From NCBI GenBank assembly GCA_045106765.1, contig JBGCFD010000005.1, forward strand, positions 22,735 through 86,734: a stretch of DNA of 64,000 nt, given 5' to 3'. The notes below the pieces were generated by a model. That model was given only the letters and a program-made list of their open reading frames with translations, was not told the origin of the DNA and did not search any database. The position numbers and the translations under genes were made by a program. The DNA is from CAJQQY01 sp045106765. Its GTDB lineage: Bacteria; Bacteroidota; Bacteroidia; Chitinophagales; Saprospiraceae. Below, piece after piece: positions 43,972 to 54,080 of the stretch (positions are counted from its first letter, which is position 1; each line of letters opens with the position of its first letter).

Positions 43972-45879
43972 ATGCAAATAATTAAATGGTTAGGAATCTT
44001 GTTTCTTTTGATAACGTGTATCGGTACTTCTTTTGAAAAAAAGATAATTGAAGAGGAGAAATTAATTGCTTCTTGCCCTTGTGATATTCGTTCTGATTCT
44101 TTGGAGTTAGTTGATTTTTATAAAAAAACCAATGGACAAGATTGGAGCAATCAATGGGATCTTAGTCAGCCATTTAAAAACTGGTATGGTGTAAAATTAA
44201 ATTCAAGTGGATGTGTGCAATGCCTCGATTTGGATGGAGATCCAAATTGTGGATGGAAACATAATCGAGGAAATAATCTAACAGGACAACTTCCCAATCT
44301 TAATTTACCTCATGTAGAACATTTGTTTCTTGGATTTAATAAATTATCTGGTGCAGCTCCTACCTTAAATAAAATGACTTTTTTATTAACGCTTCAGTTA
44401 TCTGGAAATCAGTTTAACGGACCTATTCCTGATTTTCAATTCCGAAAATTAGTTTCTCTAGAGTTAGAGTTTAATCAATTTACAGATACGATTCCTGATT
44501 TTCAGCATATCCCAAAATTGACAACACTTTATTTAAATTATAATAAACTGTCTGGGAAAATTCCTAATTTTTCCAAACTCCCTGCACTTAAACGATTATA
44601 CATTTCAAAAAACCAATTGGTAGGATCTATTCCAAATCTGGTGAATTCCCCTGATTTACAATTTATTTCTTTCTCAAAAAATAGGCTTGTCGGCCCTATT
44701 CCTAGTTTCCAACATTTAAAAAAATTAAGCCATCTAGATCTTTCAATTAATCAAATAAAAGGAGAATTACCATCCTTTAAAAAAATGAAAAAGTTAAAAG
44801 AAATAAACTTTTCCTATAATCAATTGGAAGGAGAAATTTCAACATTCAAAAATGCTAAACAGTTAGAAACACTCATTCTTTCTAACAATAGATTTACGGA
44901 TTGTTCAAAAATTTCGAATAAGCCTGCTTTGAGTAAATTCTTGGTGAGCGGTAATTTTTTGGACTTCAATAGTTTAAAGAAAAATAGTTCTCATCTCAAA
45001 ACATTAGAATCATATGCCTATCAAAAAGACCCTAAAAAAGATTCTCTAATTTATCTACTTGTTGGAGATACGATAAAGTTAGATTTAGAAATTGATGACC
45101 TCCAAAATAGTGGATATGAATGGTTTTTTGAAGGAGAGAAATTGGAAAATAAAAATGATCCATTTCTTCAAATAGATCAAATTAATCCTAATCAAACTGG
45201 AAAGTATTTTTGTGAAATAAGAAATCGAGAATTTCCTGGGTTGACTATAAAAAGTTTTGACTTCATTCTCAAATTAGAAGATTATATGAATCTTGAGCAA
45301 CTCGAAAAAATTCAACCTTTGGCACAAAATGATCTCTTTAATTTAAACCCCAATACGTCCAATTTTATGTTGAATGTATTAGACAACGATGAGCTGTTGG
45401 GATTAGAAGATTGGGAAATTTCTATCATTGAGGAACCTCAGGCAGGATTACTTTTTAATTTAGAAAATGGAACTTTTAAATACTCTGTACCTTCTGATTT
45501 TGAAGGAGAATTATCTTTTCAATATCAGTTGACTAATATTTTAAATCCAGAAAATTTCACCATTGCAACGGTTGAGATGAACGTACAACCAAGTGATGGT
45601 TTAGCGAATCAAATTCCCAATGCAATTTCTCCAAATGGAGATGGCGTAAATGATTATTTTATTATTCCAGACTTAGAATCAAATCCTGATCTTAAGAATG
45701 AATTAATCATATTTGATCGATTTGGACAAGTCGTATATTCAGCGAGTCCTTATCGAAATGATTGGGATGGAATATTTGAAAGTACTTTAGGTCCGCTTCC
45801 AGAGGGAACTTATTTTTACATGTTGGAAATTGAAAATAACCCGAGCAAATTATCTGGATTTATTGAACTGAAGAGATAA
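43972..45879 (+). CDS. LRR surface protein with type B T9SS sorting domain
   Basis: A 635-residue secreted protein: signal peptide (1-20), a Cys-rich cap, leucine-rich repeats at about 95-330 (units such as LPNLNLPHVEHLFLGFNKLSG, given in part, plant-type LxGxIP pattern), an Ig-like region (about 355-430), a cadherin-like/VCBS-type segment (about 455-530), and a C-terminal gliding-motility-associated (type B) sorting domain (about 550-635, ISPNGDGVNDYFIIPDL). T9SS would place it on the cell surface, where the LRR may bind proteins or sugars. It lies 14 nt upstream of the GT39-type gene, so possibly co-transcribed. Confidence 0.9.
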   Translation: MQIIKWLGILFLLITCIGTSFEKKIIEEEKLIASCPCDIRSDSLELVDFYKKTNGQDWSNQWDLSQPFKNWYGVKLNSSGCVQCLDLDGDPNCGWKHNRGNNLTGQLPNLNLPHVEHLFLGFNKLSGAAPTLNKMTFLLTLQLSGNQFNGPIPDFQFRKLVSLELEFNQFTDTIPDFQHIPKLTTLYLNYNKLSGKIPNFSKLPALKRLYISKNQLVGSIPNLVNSPDLQFISFSKNRLVGPIPSFQHLKKLSHLDLSINQIKGELPSFKKMKKLKEINFSYNQLEGEISTFKNAKQLETLILSNNRFTDCSKISNKPALSKFLVSGNFLDFNSLKKNSSHLKTLESYAYQKDPKKDSLIYLLVGDTIKLDLEIDDLQNSGYEWFFEGEKLENKNDPFLQIDQINPNQTGKYFCEIRNREFPGLTIKSFDFILKLEDYMNLEQLEKIQPLAQNDLFNLNPNTSNFMLNVLDNDELLGLEDWEISIIEEPQAGLLFNLENGTFKYSVPSDFEGELSFQYQLTNILNPENFTIATVEMNVQPSDGLANQIPNAISPNGDGVNDYFIIPDLESNPDLKNELIIFDRFGQVVYSASPYRNDWDGIFESTLGPLPEGTYFYMLEIENNPSKLSGFIELKR

Positions 45880-45893
45880 AGAATTAAAATACA

Positions 45894-47336
45894 ATGCAGT
45901 CTAAAAAATTTGTCAACCATTGGTTTTGGAAAGCCTTAATTCTAGGGTTCTTTCTTGTCTTTTTTATGTCAGAAACTTTAAAAGAAAGTATGTTTATTGA
46001 TGGCGTTTGGTATGCGGTGATTTCTAGAAATTTAGCCGAAGGAAATGGGAGTTATTGGTTTCCCCAATTTTCGCAAACCATCTTTTCAAATTTCCATGAG
46101 CACCCGGGATTTGTATTTTGGATACAATCTTATTTTTTTAAAATACTTGGAGATAGTTTTTGGACAGAAAGAATTTTTAGTGGGATTCAATATTTGTTCA
46201 ATCTAATTTTAATCGTTCTGATTTGGAAAAAAATCTTCTCAAAATCAAATGTAGCTTTTCAAAATTATTGGTTCGTTCCAATTTTATTTTGGCAATTTAA
46301 TATTCTAACCTATCTCTATCAACCAGCTAATTTATTGGATAGTCCTCTATCTATATTTTGCTTAACGGCAATTTATTTTTTATTTGACGAACAACAATCT
46401 AAAGATTCAAATTGGAAAATTTTACTGGCTGCATTTTTCATTTTCCTTGCTGTTTTAAGTAAAGGGATAGTTGGATTATTCCCATTAGGATTTTATGGCT
46501 GTTTCAAATTAGTTGCTCAAAAAGATATTTCTATTCAAGAAGTCATTTGTAAAACTATTCATTTAGTAATCTTGTTGATGATATTTTTTGTTGCACTTCT
46601 CATTGTGTTTCCTCAGGCTTTGGAAAGTATAAATATCTATCTCGACACTCAATTATTTGCGAGCCTAAATGGAGAACGAAGATTATATTATTATCAAAAT
46701 AATCGATTTTTTATTGTCGGACAATTATTAATTGTTTTGCTTCCAATGCTCATTGTCTACCTCGGAGCTCTTTTTTTAAAGAAATTTTTTAATACTCAAG
46801 AATCTAATTTTAAAGAAAAAAAATTAGGATTCCTTTTTATTTTAATTGGATTATCAGCATCTATTCCTTTGATTATTTCTCCCCGACAAGCGATGCCTTA
46901 TTTGATTCCTGCTCTACCCTATTTTACTATTGGGATAGGAATCTTAGTCATTCCATCGCTTCAATTTTTATTGAAAATTTTTATTGAAAAATATATTTGG
47001 GTCCAGCGGATTTTATCAGGTGGAAGTATCTCTATTGTGTTGCTAGGTCTTTTTCTAATTTTTATCAATTTTCAAAAACCAAATCAAAGAGACGTAGACA
47101 CAATTAATGATGCAAAATTGATTGGTGAAATCGTAGGAGAACAACAAACGATTTCATCCAATACATATGATATGTATATATCTGGATATCTAATGCGATA
47201 CCATAAGGTAAGTATAGATACACTCAATTTTAATAAAAAATATTTACTAACCAAATCACCATTGGATTCAAAAAATCAATCTTATCAATTGCTCCCTTTG
47301 AAAACAAAAAAATATTTACTGTACGAAAAAAATTAA
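45894..47336 (+). CDS. Glycosyltransferase family 39/ArnT-like membrane protein
   Basis: A 480-residue polytopic membrane protein with about eleven hydrophobic helices. The first periplasmic loop carries the acidic motif expected of GT39/GT83/ArnT enzymes (FIDGVWYAVISRNLAEGNG, Asp near residue 36) and the downstream HEHPGFVFW segment is typical. Such enzymes use polyprenyl-phosphate sugars to glycosylate lipids or proteins. It lies between the LRR surface protein and a PseH-like acetyltransferase (6-nt gap), suggesting modification of a surface polymer. Donor and acceptor unknown. Confidence 0.82.
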   Translation: MQSKKFVNHWFWKALILGFFLVFFMSETLKESMFIDGVWYAVISRNLAEGNGSYWFPQFSQTIFSNFHEHPGFVFWIQSYFFKILGDSFWTERIFSGIQYLFNLILIVLIWKKIFSKSNVAFQNYWFVPILFWQFNILTYLYQPANLLDSPLSIFCLTAIYFLFDEQQSKDSNWKILLAAFFIFLAVLSKGIVGLFPLGFYGCFKLVAQKDISIQEVICKTIHLVILLMIFFVALLIVFPQALESINIYLDTQLFASLNGERRLYYYQNNRFFIVGQLLIVLLPMLIVYLGALFLKKFFNTQESNFKEKKLGFLFILIGLSASIPLIISPRQAMPYLIPALPYFTIGIGILVIPSLQFLLKIFIEKYIWVQRILSGGSISIVLLGLFLIFINFQKPNQRDVDTINDAKLIGEIVGEQQTISSNTYDMYISGYLMRYHKVSIDTLNFNKKYLLTKSPLDSKNQSYQLLPLKTKKYLLYEKN

Positions 47337-47342
47337 ATTATA

Positions 47343-47984
47343 ATGTCAACTAATAAACAATCAATAAACTCAATTGCTCAATCACATTTATTGCATGAAT
47401 CATTTTTTATGGGGAATGTTGAGTATAGAAATTTTTGCAATCTTAATCAAGAAGAAGCGCTGATGGTGTGGGAATGGCGGAATCATCCTGCTATCAGAAA
47501 ATGGATGTATCATTCAGATATTATTCCTCGAGAAAATCATTTTCTTTTCTTAAAGAATCTACCTAAAAAAACAGACAATTTTTATTGGTTGATTTTAGAA
47601 GAAGGAGAATACTTGGGAGTCATTAATTTTTCCAATTTTGAAAACTATCAAAGTGAATGGGGATTTTATTTAAATCCTAATTTATTTGGAAAAGGAAAAT
47701 CGACCAACTTAATATTTAACGCACTTAATTTCTTTTTCAAAAAATTGGATCTAACTCAAGTTTATGGCTTTGTGCGTTGTGATAATCATATAGCATTAAG
47801 GTTTCATGATTTTATTGGTATTCAAAAAACAGGAACTCAATACATTAAAGTCAAGAATGTAAATGTATTGTTTGAGAGAAGAGAAATGCCGAGAGAACGG
47901 TGGTTGAGTGGAAATTATACGCTTCAATATTGGAAAGATGCACATGCCAAATATAAGGCAAAAAGAAAGGCTAATCAGGAGTGA
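47343..47984 (+). CDS. PseH-like GNAT acetyltransferase
   Basis: A 213-residue GNAT family protein. The region from about residue 21 (MGNVEYRNFCNLNQEEALMV) matches PseH, which acetylates the 4-amino group of UDP-4-amino-4,6-dideoxy-beta-L-AltNAc in pseudaminic acid synthesis; VWEWRNHPAIRKWMY and NPNLFGKGKSTNLIFNAL are the substrate and acetyl-CoA loop segments. Its start may be residue 21 rather than 1. No other pse gene is adjacent, but a PseG-GNAT fusion lies at 60.5 kb. It could acetylate another amino sugar. Confidence 0.75.
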   Translation: MSTNKQSINSIAQSHLLHESFFMGNVEYRNFCNLNQEEALMVWEWRNHPAIRKWMYHSDIIPRENHFLFLKNLPKKTDNFYWLILEEGEYLGVINFSNFENYQSEWGFYLNPNLFGKGKSTNLIFNALNFFFKKLDLTQVYGFVRCDNHIALRFHDFIGIQKTGTQYIKVKNVNVLFERREMPRERWLSGNYTLQYWKDAHAKYKAKRKANQE

Positions 47985-48257
47985 GGGGCTTTTTGTTTTT
48001 CGTAATTACTATTTCCTCAACGTGTACAAGTTATTATTCAAATTATGAGAAAACAAAAAGGCCCCGACTCCTGACTCCTTTTCTACTCTCAAAACGAGAA
48101 AATTTTCTCAACATTAGATTCTCCACTTCTCATACCTTTTCCGAAAACCTATATTCTACAAAGGTTTTAGCCCGAGAATAATCAAATCCACTTTGGTTTT
48201 CTTTTTGTAAAAATTAATACGAGGACGATCAATAAAACTTTCGTTTCCTCATATTTT

Positions 48258-48683
48258 ATGAAAAATGCCATATTAAAAATAACGGTTGTCTTCTTGATTT
48301 TCTCTACCAATTCTAGTTGTACTAGTCAAGTTGTTTTAAAAAATAAAAAAGAGTCTACATTAAAAAGGATGGAGACACTTTCAGTTGCTGATGATTTTCA
48401 ATATCAAAATTTTCAAAAAATCACTTTTGATTTTTCCATTAAAAATTCAAAAGGAGAACCAATTTCGAAAGCACTTTTTTCTTTAAATGGGATAGAACAA
48501 AATGGTGAAGGGAATGTCTTTTACTCCGGGATAACCAAGCAAGATGGGTTTGTAAAAATAGCTTTAAAAGTTCCCAATCATTTTGAAAAAATTCAAATTA
48601 AAGTTTCGAAAAATAATATTACACAAAGTTTTAATTACCCTCTCGATTTATCATCCTCCCATCAAAAATTAATTTTTAAATAA
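48258..48683 (+). CDS. Small lipoprotein with LruC-type N-terminal domain
   Basis: A 141-residue lipoprotein: signal (ILKITVVFLIFSTNSSC, lipidated Cys about residue 21), then a beta domain with FQYQNFQKITFDFSIKNSKG and NHFEKIQIKVSKN. This pattern is also seen in its neighbour (48706-49308) and resembles the N-terminal domain of LruC-domain proteins (FDF-x-T-x-K-x-V-x-x-x-x). The C-terminal LruC domain is absent here and is found in the next large gene. Probable surface or periplasmic lipoprotein; function unknown. Confidence 0.65.
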   Translation: MKNAILKITVVFLIFSTNSSCTSQVVLKNKKESTLKRMETLSVADDFQYQNFQKITFDFSIKNSKGEPISKALFSLNGIEQNGEGNVFYSGITKQDGFVKIALKVPNHFEKIQIKVSKNNITQSFNYPLDLSSSHQKLIFK

Positions 48684-48705
48684 TAACACTACAAAAATTC
48701 CGTAC

Positions 48706-49308
48706 ATGAAAAGTAAGTACCTAATCCTATTATGTTTTTTACTTCCATTTTTTGGTTGTAAAAAAGACAAAAATATAGATTCTGAAGTTAAGGAATCAGA
48801 AGCTGGATCAATCGAAGATGTTAATGTTGGAAACGGGTTTGATTTTGAAACTCATCAAACGGTAGCATTTGAATTGACAACGGTAGATTCAATGGGCACA
48901 GAAAAAGGACCTATAAAAATGAAAATCTATGGCTTAGATAATGCCAATCAAAAAGATGAATTATTTTCAGGAAGCTCCAATAGTCAGGCTAAATTAAATT
49001 TAGCATTGAATGTTCCAATCCATTTTAAAAATATATTGATCGTAACAGATTCTGAGGGAAGTATTTTCCAATATGAGTTTCCTGTGAGTTCAGCGATAAC
49101 TCAGACATTAAGAATCAACGGAAGCTTTATAGGAGGAGAGGTAGACACTAGATCTAATAATTGTTACCCTTCGGTAAGTTCAACATTTACGGTTGACAAT
49201 AAAGGAGTGAGTTTGACGAGTGATGAGAAAATGACAACTATAAAAGTTTATTATACTGATGGCACCTCAGAGGTAATTCCAATTAATGCAAAATCAATTT
49301 CATTTTAA
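48706..49308 (+). CDS. Lipoprotein with LruC-type N-terminal domain, paralogue
   Basis: A 200-residue lipoprotein. Signal LILLCFLLPFFGC (lipidated Cys18) is followed by KKDK, which could be a surface-export signal. Residues about 35-140 share the FDFETHQTVAFELTTVDSMG / VPIHFKNILIVTDS pattern with the preceding lipoprotein, so the two are paralogues, and match the N-terminal domain of LruC-family proteins. The C-terminal part is extra. It starts 22 nt after the first lipoprotein and 44 nt before the LruC-domain protein. Confidence 0.65.
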   Translation: MKSKYLILLCFLLPFFGCKKDKNIDSEVKESEAGSIEDVNVGNGFDFETHQTVAFELTTVDSMGTEKGPIKMKIYGLDNANQKDELFSGSSNSQAKLNLALNVPIHFKNILIVTDSEGSIFQYEFPVSSAITQTLRINGSFIGGEVDTRSNNCYPSVSSTFTVDNKGVSLTSDEKMTTIKVYYTDGTSEVIPINAKSISF

Positions 49309-49352
49309 AAACATCCTTGATAAAATAATTATCAAAGCAATAAAATATCCCG

Positions 49353-52300
49353 ATGATACAATTAAATAAAATAAAACAAATTAAAAAATATCTATCAACC
49401 ATCTTGGTATTCGTAATTACTATAGTAGGATTGCATGCTCAAGATTGCTCGTTATATGGTATTGACTTTAGTGGTATAGATGTGTCCTCAGACTTTACTG
49501 ATAGAGCACATGCTTTACCTGAGGGTAACCTTAATGTAAGTGCAACTTTACTAAATGGAACTCAGCCAATGGGAGAAAACAATGGTGATTTCAGATTAAG
49601 ATACCAAGCAGCTGAGGGAGGTTTGAAATATCAAATCACTTTTAGTCGTGCAGTATATGTAGTAGTTTTAGATGAGTTGACAAATGGATTTGGGCATAAT
49701 ACTTCGGCAGATCATACTTATTTTGGTGCCTCGAACGGTTCTTGGTCCACTAATGAAGTTGGAATTCAAAATGTAACAATCAATGGATCTGAAATAGACT
49801 GGCAGGGAGAAGGATCTGACTTTAGAGTCGTCTCTACTGAAAAAGTTACCAGTATTATCGTAGAAAGTATCAATGGAAATCCATGGACTGCTTTTAATAT
49901 CTCAGTTGCGGATTGTTTGGCGGAAGAATGTGGAAATGGATTTGATGATGATGGAGACGGATTAACAGATTGTGCGGATCCAGACTGTGCAGACAGTTGT
50001 GATAATTTTAGTGCAGCACTCCAAGCAACAACAGAAACTGGACAATCAGGAGTTGTCTCTTATAATATTTTTATTACTAATACTACTTCATTTACGATTC
50101 CAAATGTGACTATATCTGATCAAATGCCAGCTGGGTTTAGCCATATGGGAGATACTGTAATTTTAGATGACGGAGGAGTTTATGATGAAGCGATCGTACC
50201 TACCTACGGTAGTACGGGATTGTTGACTTGGGGTAATTTCACTTTTGCCCCAGGTGAAACTGTAGCTATTTCCTATGATGCAAAAGTAGATAATTCTGTT
50301 GCAGATGGCACTCATTCTAATTTGGTTTCTATGACAGGGGGAAGTTTTGTTCAAGGAACTTTATCTGTAGGCGTTGATATTAATTCTCAGCTTACCGCTA
50401 ATTCTTCTACTTTTGATTGTGAACCAGCTTTCTATCAAGTATATCGAAAATCAGGAAATAATCAACCAAATGTTTATGGAAAACTAGATCCTATTTCTGG
50501 TGATTATAATCAGATTGCAGTTATCTCACATCAAGCTAATGGAATTGGTTTTGACGTTTATAATAATCTAGCATATGGAATGGCAGGGAAAGAATTTGTA
50601 AGTTTAGATGCTCAAGGGATAGTTAAAACACTTGGTTTAACTCTGAGTAAGAAATCATATTCTGGAGATATGGATACGCTTGGTCATTGGTATGGAAAAG
50701 TTGGAAGTGATATTGTAAAAGTAGATGTTTCTGGTCCATCAGTTGTAGCAACTTATTCAGGACAAGGCTTAACAGGATGGGACATGGCATATAACATGGA
50801 TGGAAATTTCTATAGTGTTCATAATGGAACATTATATAAATTCAATACTTCTACGAATACAAAATCAACAGTCGGATTGATTACAGGTGCCAATATTCCT
50901 TCAGGAGGTTATGGAGGACAATGGGCTGGAAAAGATGGGTATCATTATATATCTCATAATTCAACTGGAGAAATATATAGAATAGATGTAAATACTCGGG
51001 AAGCTAGATTTGTTTTATCATCAATAGGTGGTTTAAAGTATAATGATGGATTCTCCTGCCCATTGGATATCCCAGCAGTTTTTGAATATGACCATTATGA
51101 CTTATTAGGATATCCTCCTGCAAGTCATCTAGCTTATGCTCAAGATATTGGTGATGATGATACGCCTGATTATAAAATGGTTTGGTTAGGAACAAGAATA
51201 ACCAATGAGATGAATGCACCTGCAAATTCTATTGCAAATGGAGATGGAGGTGATGACGGAATCGTATATCCAACCTCTTTTGTGACGGGAGGAACATCTG
51301 ATATCGGAGTTATTTTGAATACTAATATGACTAATCAAGAAGTATTTTATGGAATGTGGATTGATTGGGATGATGATCAAGTATTTGATGATTTTTATAA
51401 CGGTTCTTCTACCATCAGTTCACAAACTGAACTTACTCAAACGATTAATGTACCCGTAGGATTTACTTCGGGAAATGTTGCTATACGATTACGAGCAGGA
51501 GAATCGACATTTACAAATGCAGATCAAGGAGGAGAAAGATTACTTGGAGAAGTAGAAGATTATAAATTTGCAGCTACAGCAATAGCCGTAGGCACCAAAG
51601 AAATTTCCTATATTCATATCGAATTTGAGTGTGATGCAGCTAGAGATGGATTAGACGTTTATAATGAAGACCTAAGTACAGATTTGGATAATGATACTGT
51701 TGCTGACAAGAATGATCCAGATCCAAGTGATGCAAACAAAACTTTTGTTCAATATATCCCTTCTCAAAATTCATATGGAACACTTGCTTTTGAAGATCTT
51801 TGGCCGATGAAAGGAGATTATGATTTCAATGATTTCATTGTAGAGATAAAAGAAAAAATTGTTACTAATGCAGATAACGATATTTATGAAATCACATTCG
51901 ATCTAAGAATAATGGGAATGGGAGGACAATACAATAATGATTTTGGAATTTCATTTCACGATCCTCAAGATCAGATTACGGCAGAAGTATTCTCTGCTCA
52001 TAATGCTACTTATGATGTTACGCATCAGTCGGCAAAAAAAATTATCACAATCAAAAAACCGAAGCAATTATTTTATCCTAATTCAATTACGGATATTATC
52101 AATGCACAAAGTGGAGCTACTTATTATGCTCCAGTCGAATTACAGATCGTCTTACAAGTAAATGGAATACTTTCTTTTCCTAATGATTATGATCCAAGGT
52201 TCTTTATCGAACAACAAGGAGTGGATGGACATGAAGTGCATCTTCCTGGTCATACTCCTTCTCCTAGAGTAAATTCAAATTTATTTGGCACAGGGGATGA

Positions 52301-52511
52301 TGATACTAATCCTGGAAATGGTAAATATTATAAATCCTCAAATAATCTACCTTGGGTACTTTATATTCCTACTACTTGGAACTACCCTTTAGAAGGAGTT
52401 GATTTAATAGAAGCTTATAGTCTATTTACTTTGTATGCTGAAGAAGATCCAAATTTGGTTTGGTATCTAGAGAATCTTTCCGATCCAACAAAAACTTTTA
52501 ATGACCATTAA
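49353..52511 (+). CDS. LruC (DUF4842) domain secreted protein
   Basis: A 1,052-residue secreted protein. Signal peptide at residues about 12-28. A middle part contains a repeat-type conserved-cysteine calcium-like motif (ECGNGFDDDGDGLTDCADPDC, given in part) and a DUF11-like segment (about 215-330), then a beta-rich region. The C-terminal half (about 760-1052) is the LruC domain, with FEDLWPMKGDYDFNDFIVEIK, GISFHDP and ITIKKPKQLF. LruC is named for a Leptospira lipoprotein; it is common in Bacteroidota and Vibrio surface proteins, role unclear. The lipoprotein half of the usual LruC protein is encoded by the two genes before. A terminator follows. Confidence 0.88.
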   Translation: MIQLNKIKQIKKYLSTILVFVITIVGLHAQDCSLYGIDFSGIDVSSDFTDRAHALPEGNLNVSATLLNGTQPMGENNGDFRLRYQAAEGGLKYQITFSRAVYVVVLDELTNGFGHNTSADHTYFGASNGSWSTNEVGIQNVTINGSEIDWQGEGSDFRVVSTEKVTSIIVESINGNPWTAFNISVADCLAEECGNGFDDDGDGLTDCADPDCADSCDNFSAALQATTETGQSGVVSYNIFITNTTSFTIPNVTISDQMPAGFSHMGDTVILDDGGVYDEAIVPTYGSTGLLTWGNFTFAPGETVAISYDAKVDNSVADGTHSNLVSMTGGSFVQGTLSVGVDINSQLTANSSTFDCEPAFYQVYRKSGNNQPNVYGKLDPISGDYNQIAVISHQANGIGFDVYNNLAYGMAGKEFVSLDAQGIVKTLGLTLSKKSYSGDMDTLGHWYGKVGSDIVKVDVSGPSVVATYSGQGLTGWDMAYNMDGNFYSVHNGTLYKFNTSTNTKSTVGLITGANIPSGGYGGQWAGKDGYHYISHNSTGEIYRIDVNTREARFVLSSIGGLKYNDGFSCPLDIPAVFEYDHYDLLGYPPASHLAYAQDIGDDDTPDYKMVWLGTRITNEMNAPANSIANGDGGDDGIVYPTSFVTGGTSDIGVILNTNMTNQEVFYGMWIDWDDDQVFDDFYNGSSTISSQTELTQTINVPVGFTSGNVAIRLRAGESTFTNADQGGERLLGEVEDYKFAATAIAVGTKEISYIHIEFECDAARDGLDVYNEDLSTDLDNDTVADKNDPDPSDANKTFVQYIPSQNSYGTLAFEDLWPMKGDYDFNDFIVEIKEKIVTNADNDIYEITFDLRIMGMGGQYNNDFGISFHDPQDQITAEVFSAHNATYDVTHQSAKKIITIKKPKQLFYPNSITDIINAQSGATYYAPVELQIVLQVNGILSFPNDYDPRFFIEQQGVDGHEVHLPGHTPSPRVNSNLFGTGDDDTNPGNGKYYKSSNNLPWVLYIPTTWNYPLEGVDLIEAYSLFTLYAEEDPNLVWYLENLSDPTKTFNDH

Positions 52512-52534
52512 TCTTTAATAAAACCAAGTTATAC

Positions 52535-52575
52535 AAGACCTAGCTGGAATAAATTTCTAGTTAGGTCTTTTCTTG
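52535..52575 (+). terminator. Terminator after the LruC gene
   Basis: Arms AAGACCTAGCTGGAA (52535-52549) and TTCTAGTTAGGTCTT (52555-52569) pair with two mismatches, followed by TTTTCTTG. Confidence 0.75.
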
Positions 52576-52838
52576 TTTATAATCTAGTACAAAGCTTAAA
52601 ATTTCATTCAACAAACATTAAAATATATTACTATATATTGGTTTGGTTATTGTAATAGCATTATCATAATAACTAACATTACGCTAAAATATCGTTGGGT
52701 ATCATTGTCATTTTTTTGATACCAGTAGCATTTAAAATTTTTTTTACCTAAAAAAAATAGTTGACTTTTATCTTTTAGGAATTTTACAAGTTACTCTTGA
52801 ATCATTCCTAAATATTTGCACAACGTGTGTTGGTAGTA
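52576..52838. other. Intergenic region
   Basis: About 260 bp of AT-rich DNA with no recognised gene between the terminator and the Wzz-like gene; probable promoter region. Confidence 0.5.
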
Positions 52839-53999
52839 ATGGAACAGAATGAACAAAATACAAACAGACCAATAAAAAGTAGACCTGATGGAATATCTAT
52901 TGGAAGACTTTTGATGAAAACTAAGGAGTATTTCTTTCTCCTATGCAGATATTGGTATCTAATCATTATTTTTTGTTTTTGCTTTTCTTTCTACAATTTA
53001 ATTCAAATGCTTGAGATTATTCCAACCTATCCTTGCAAAGCTTCCTTTTTAATAAAAACCCAAACTGTACTCAAAGAAAATGCTGTCTTCAGTAAAATAT
53101 TTGCAAAATTATCTGTTTCCGAAATTACATTAAGAAGTTCTCTTTTTCAGAAAGTTACAATGGACAAAAGAGATGATTTATTGATCAATCATTATATAGA
53201 TATATATCAACAGTTTTATCCTGAGCAATTTGGTCTCGTTGAAATCAAACCCAATTTTAAATTTATCAATACAGATATTGATAGTTTTATTGTAGAAGAA
53301 AAAATAGCTTATAATTATGTTATTAGTTTAATCTTAAGAAAAAATACAACATTCAGAGATGGTTTTATCAATTTGGCCTTAGACGAAAAAATAGGTTTCT
53401 TAGATATTCATTTTTCATCACCAAGCGAAGATTTATCTATTGCTTTTCTAAAAGTTCACACAGAAGTAGGCGAAAAATTATTTTTTGATAGTGCTATTTA
53501 TCCTGATAAAGAAGCTTTGTCAGTTAGGAAAAATCAAGTCGATTTATTACGAGAAAAATTCAGAGAATCTTATTATGAATTAGGACGAGTTAAGGATAAA
53601 TATACTCAGTACAAAAATAAATTGGAGGATGAACTAGAAAAAGAGGAAAGAGATATCGTTAAAAGAGAATCTAATATTCTACATAATTATGTCAATAGAA
53701 TAAATCGATTAGACATTGCTACTCAGATTTTTAAATCCGATTATATGGCCGGGTTAGAAAATTTGCAAAGTGTAGAAATGGATAAAATATCTTCTCATCC
53801 ATTAATTACACTTACTGAATTTACCTCCTCTCCTATTGGTCCAATCCTTCCTTCTTGGAAAAAAAGTTTAGTCATTGATATAATCACTAGTGGACTTATG
53901 ATAAGTATTCTTATTGTAGCTTTAAAAATATTAAAAGACATTATACGAGAACTAAAAATAGAACAAGAAGCTATCAAACAAGATAAGATGAAGAAATAA
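52839..53999 (+). CDS. Wzz-like polysaccharide chain-length/LPS biosynthesis protein
   Basis: A 386-residue protein from ATG 52839; a GTG 12 nt upstream is also in frame. Two membrane helices at about 32-52 and 344-364 flank a periplasmic region with coiled-coil character (about 210-300), the topology of Wzz/polysaccharide co-polymerase proteins. The family call is based on topology and the LxxYWYLIIIF-type first helix, not on a strict motif; the proline-rich second-helix motif is only partly seen. It is near other surface-glycan genes, but no Wzx/Wzy is in view. Confidence 0.6.
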   Translation: MEQNEQNTNRPIKSRPDGISIGRLLMKTKEYFFLLCRYWYLIIIFCFCFSFYNLIQMLEIIPTYPCKASFLIKTQTVLKENAVFSKIFAKLSVSEITLRSSLFQKVTMDKRDDLLINHYIDIYQQFYPEQFGLVEIKPNFKFINTDIDSFIVEEKIAYNYVISLILRKNTTFRDGFINLALDEKIGFLDIHFSSPSEDLSIAFLKVHTEVGEKLFFDSAIYPDKEALSVRKNQVDLLREKFRESYYELGRVKDKYTQYKNKLEDELEKEERDIVKRESNILHNYVNRINRLDIATQIFKSDYMAGLENLQSVEMDKISSHPLITLTEFTSSPIGPILPSWKKSLVIDIITSGLMISILIVALKILKDIIRELKIEQEAIKQDKMKK

Positions 54000-54080
54000 C
54001 TAATGACTTTGATTAAAATTTGCGCCTAGGTTTCCCGAAACCTAAAATATTATTCTTTCATAGAAAATTCTAAACATCCA

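Noticed and set aside
47981..48181. 66-residue ORF after the PseH-like gene
   Set aside because: It starts at GTG within the PseH stop region and covers an imperfect inverted repeat (arms near 47976-48000 and 48050-48074); composition is not protein-like, so it is taken as non-coding.
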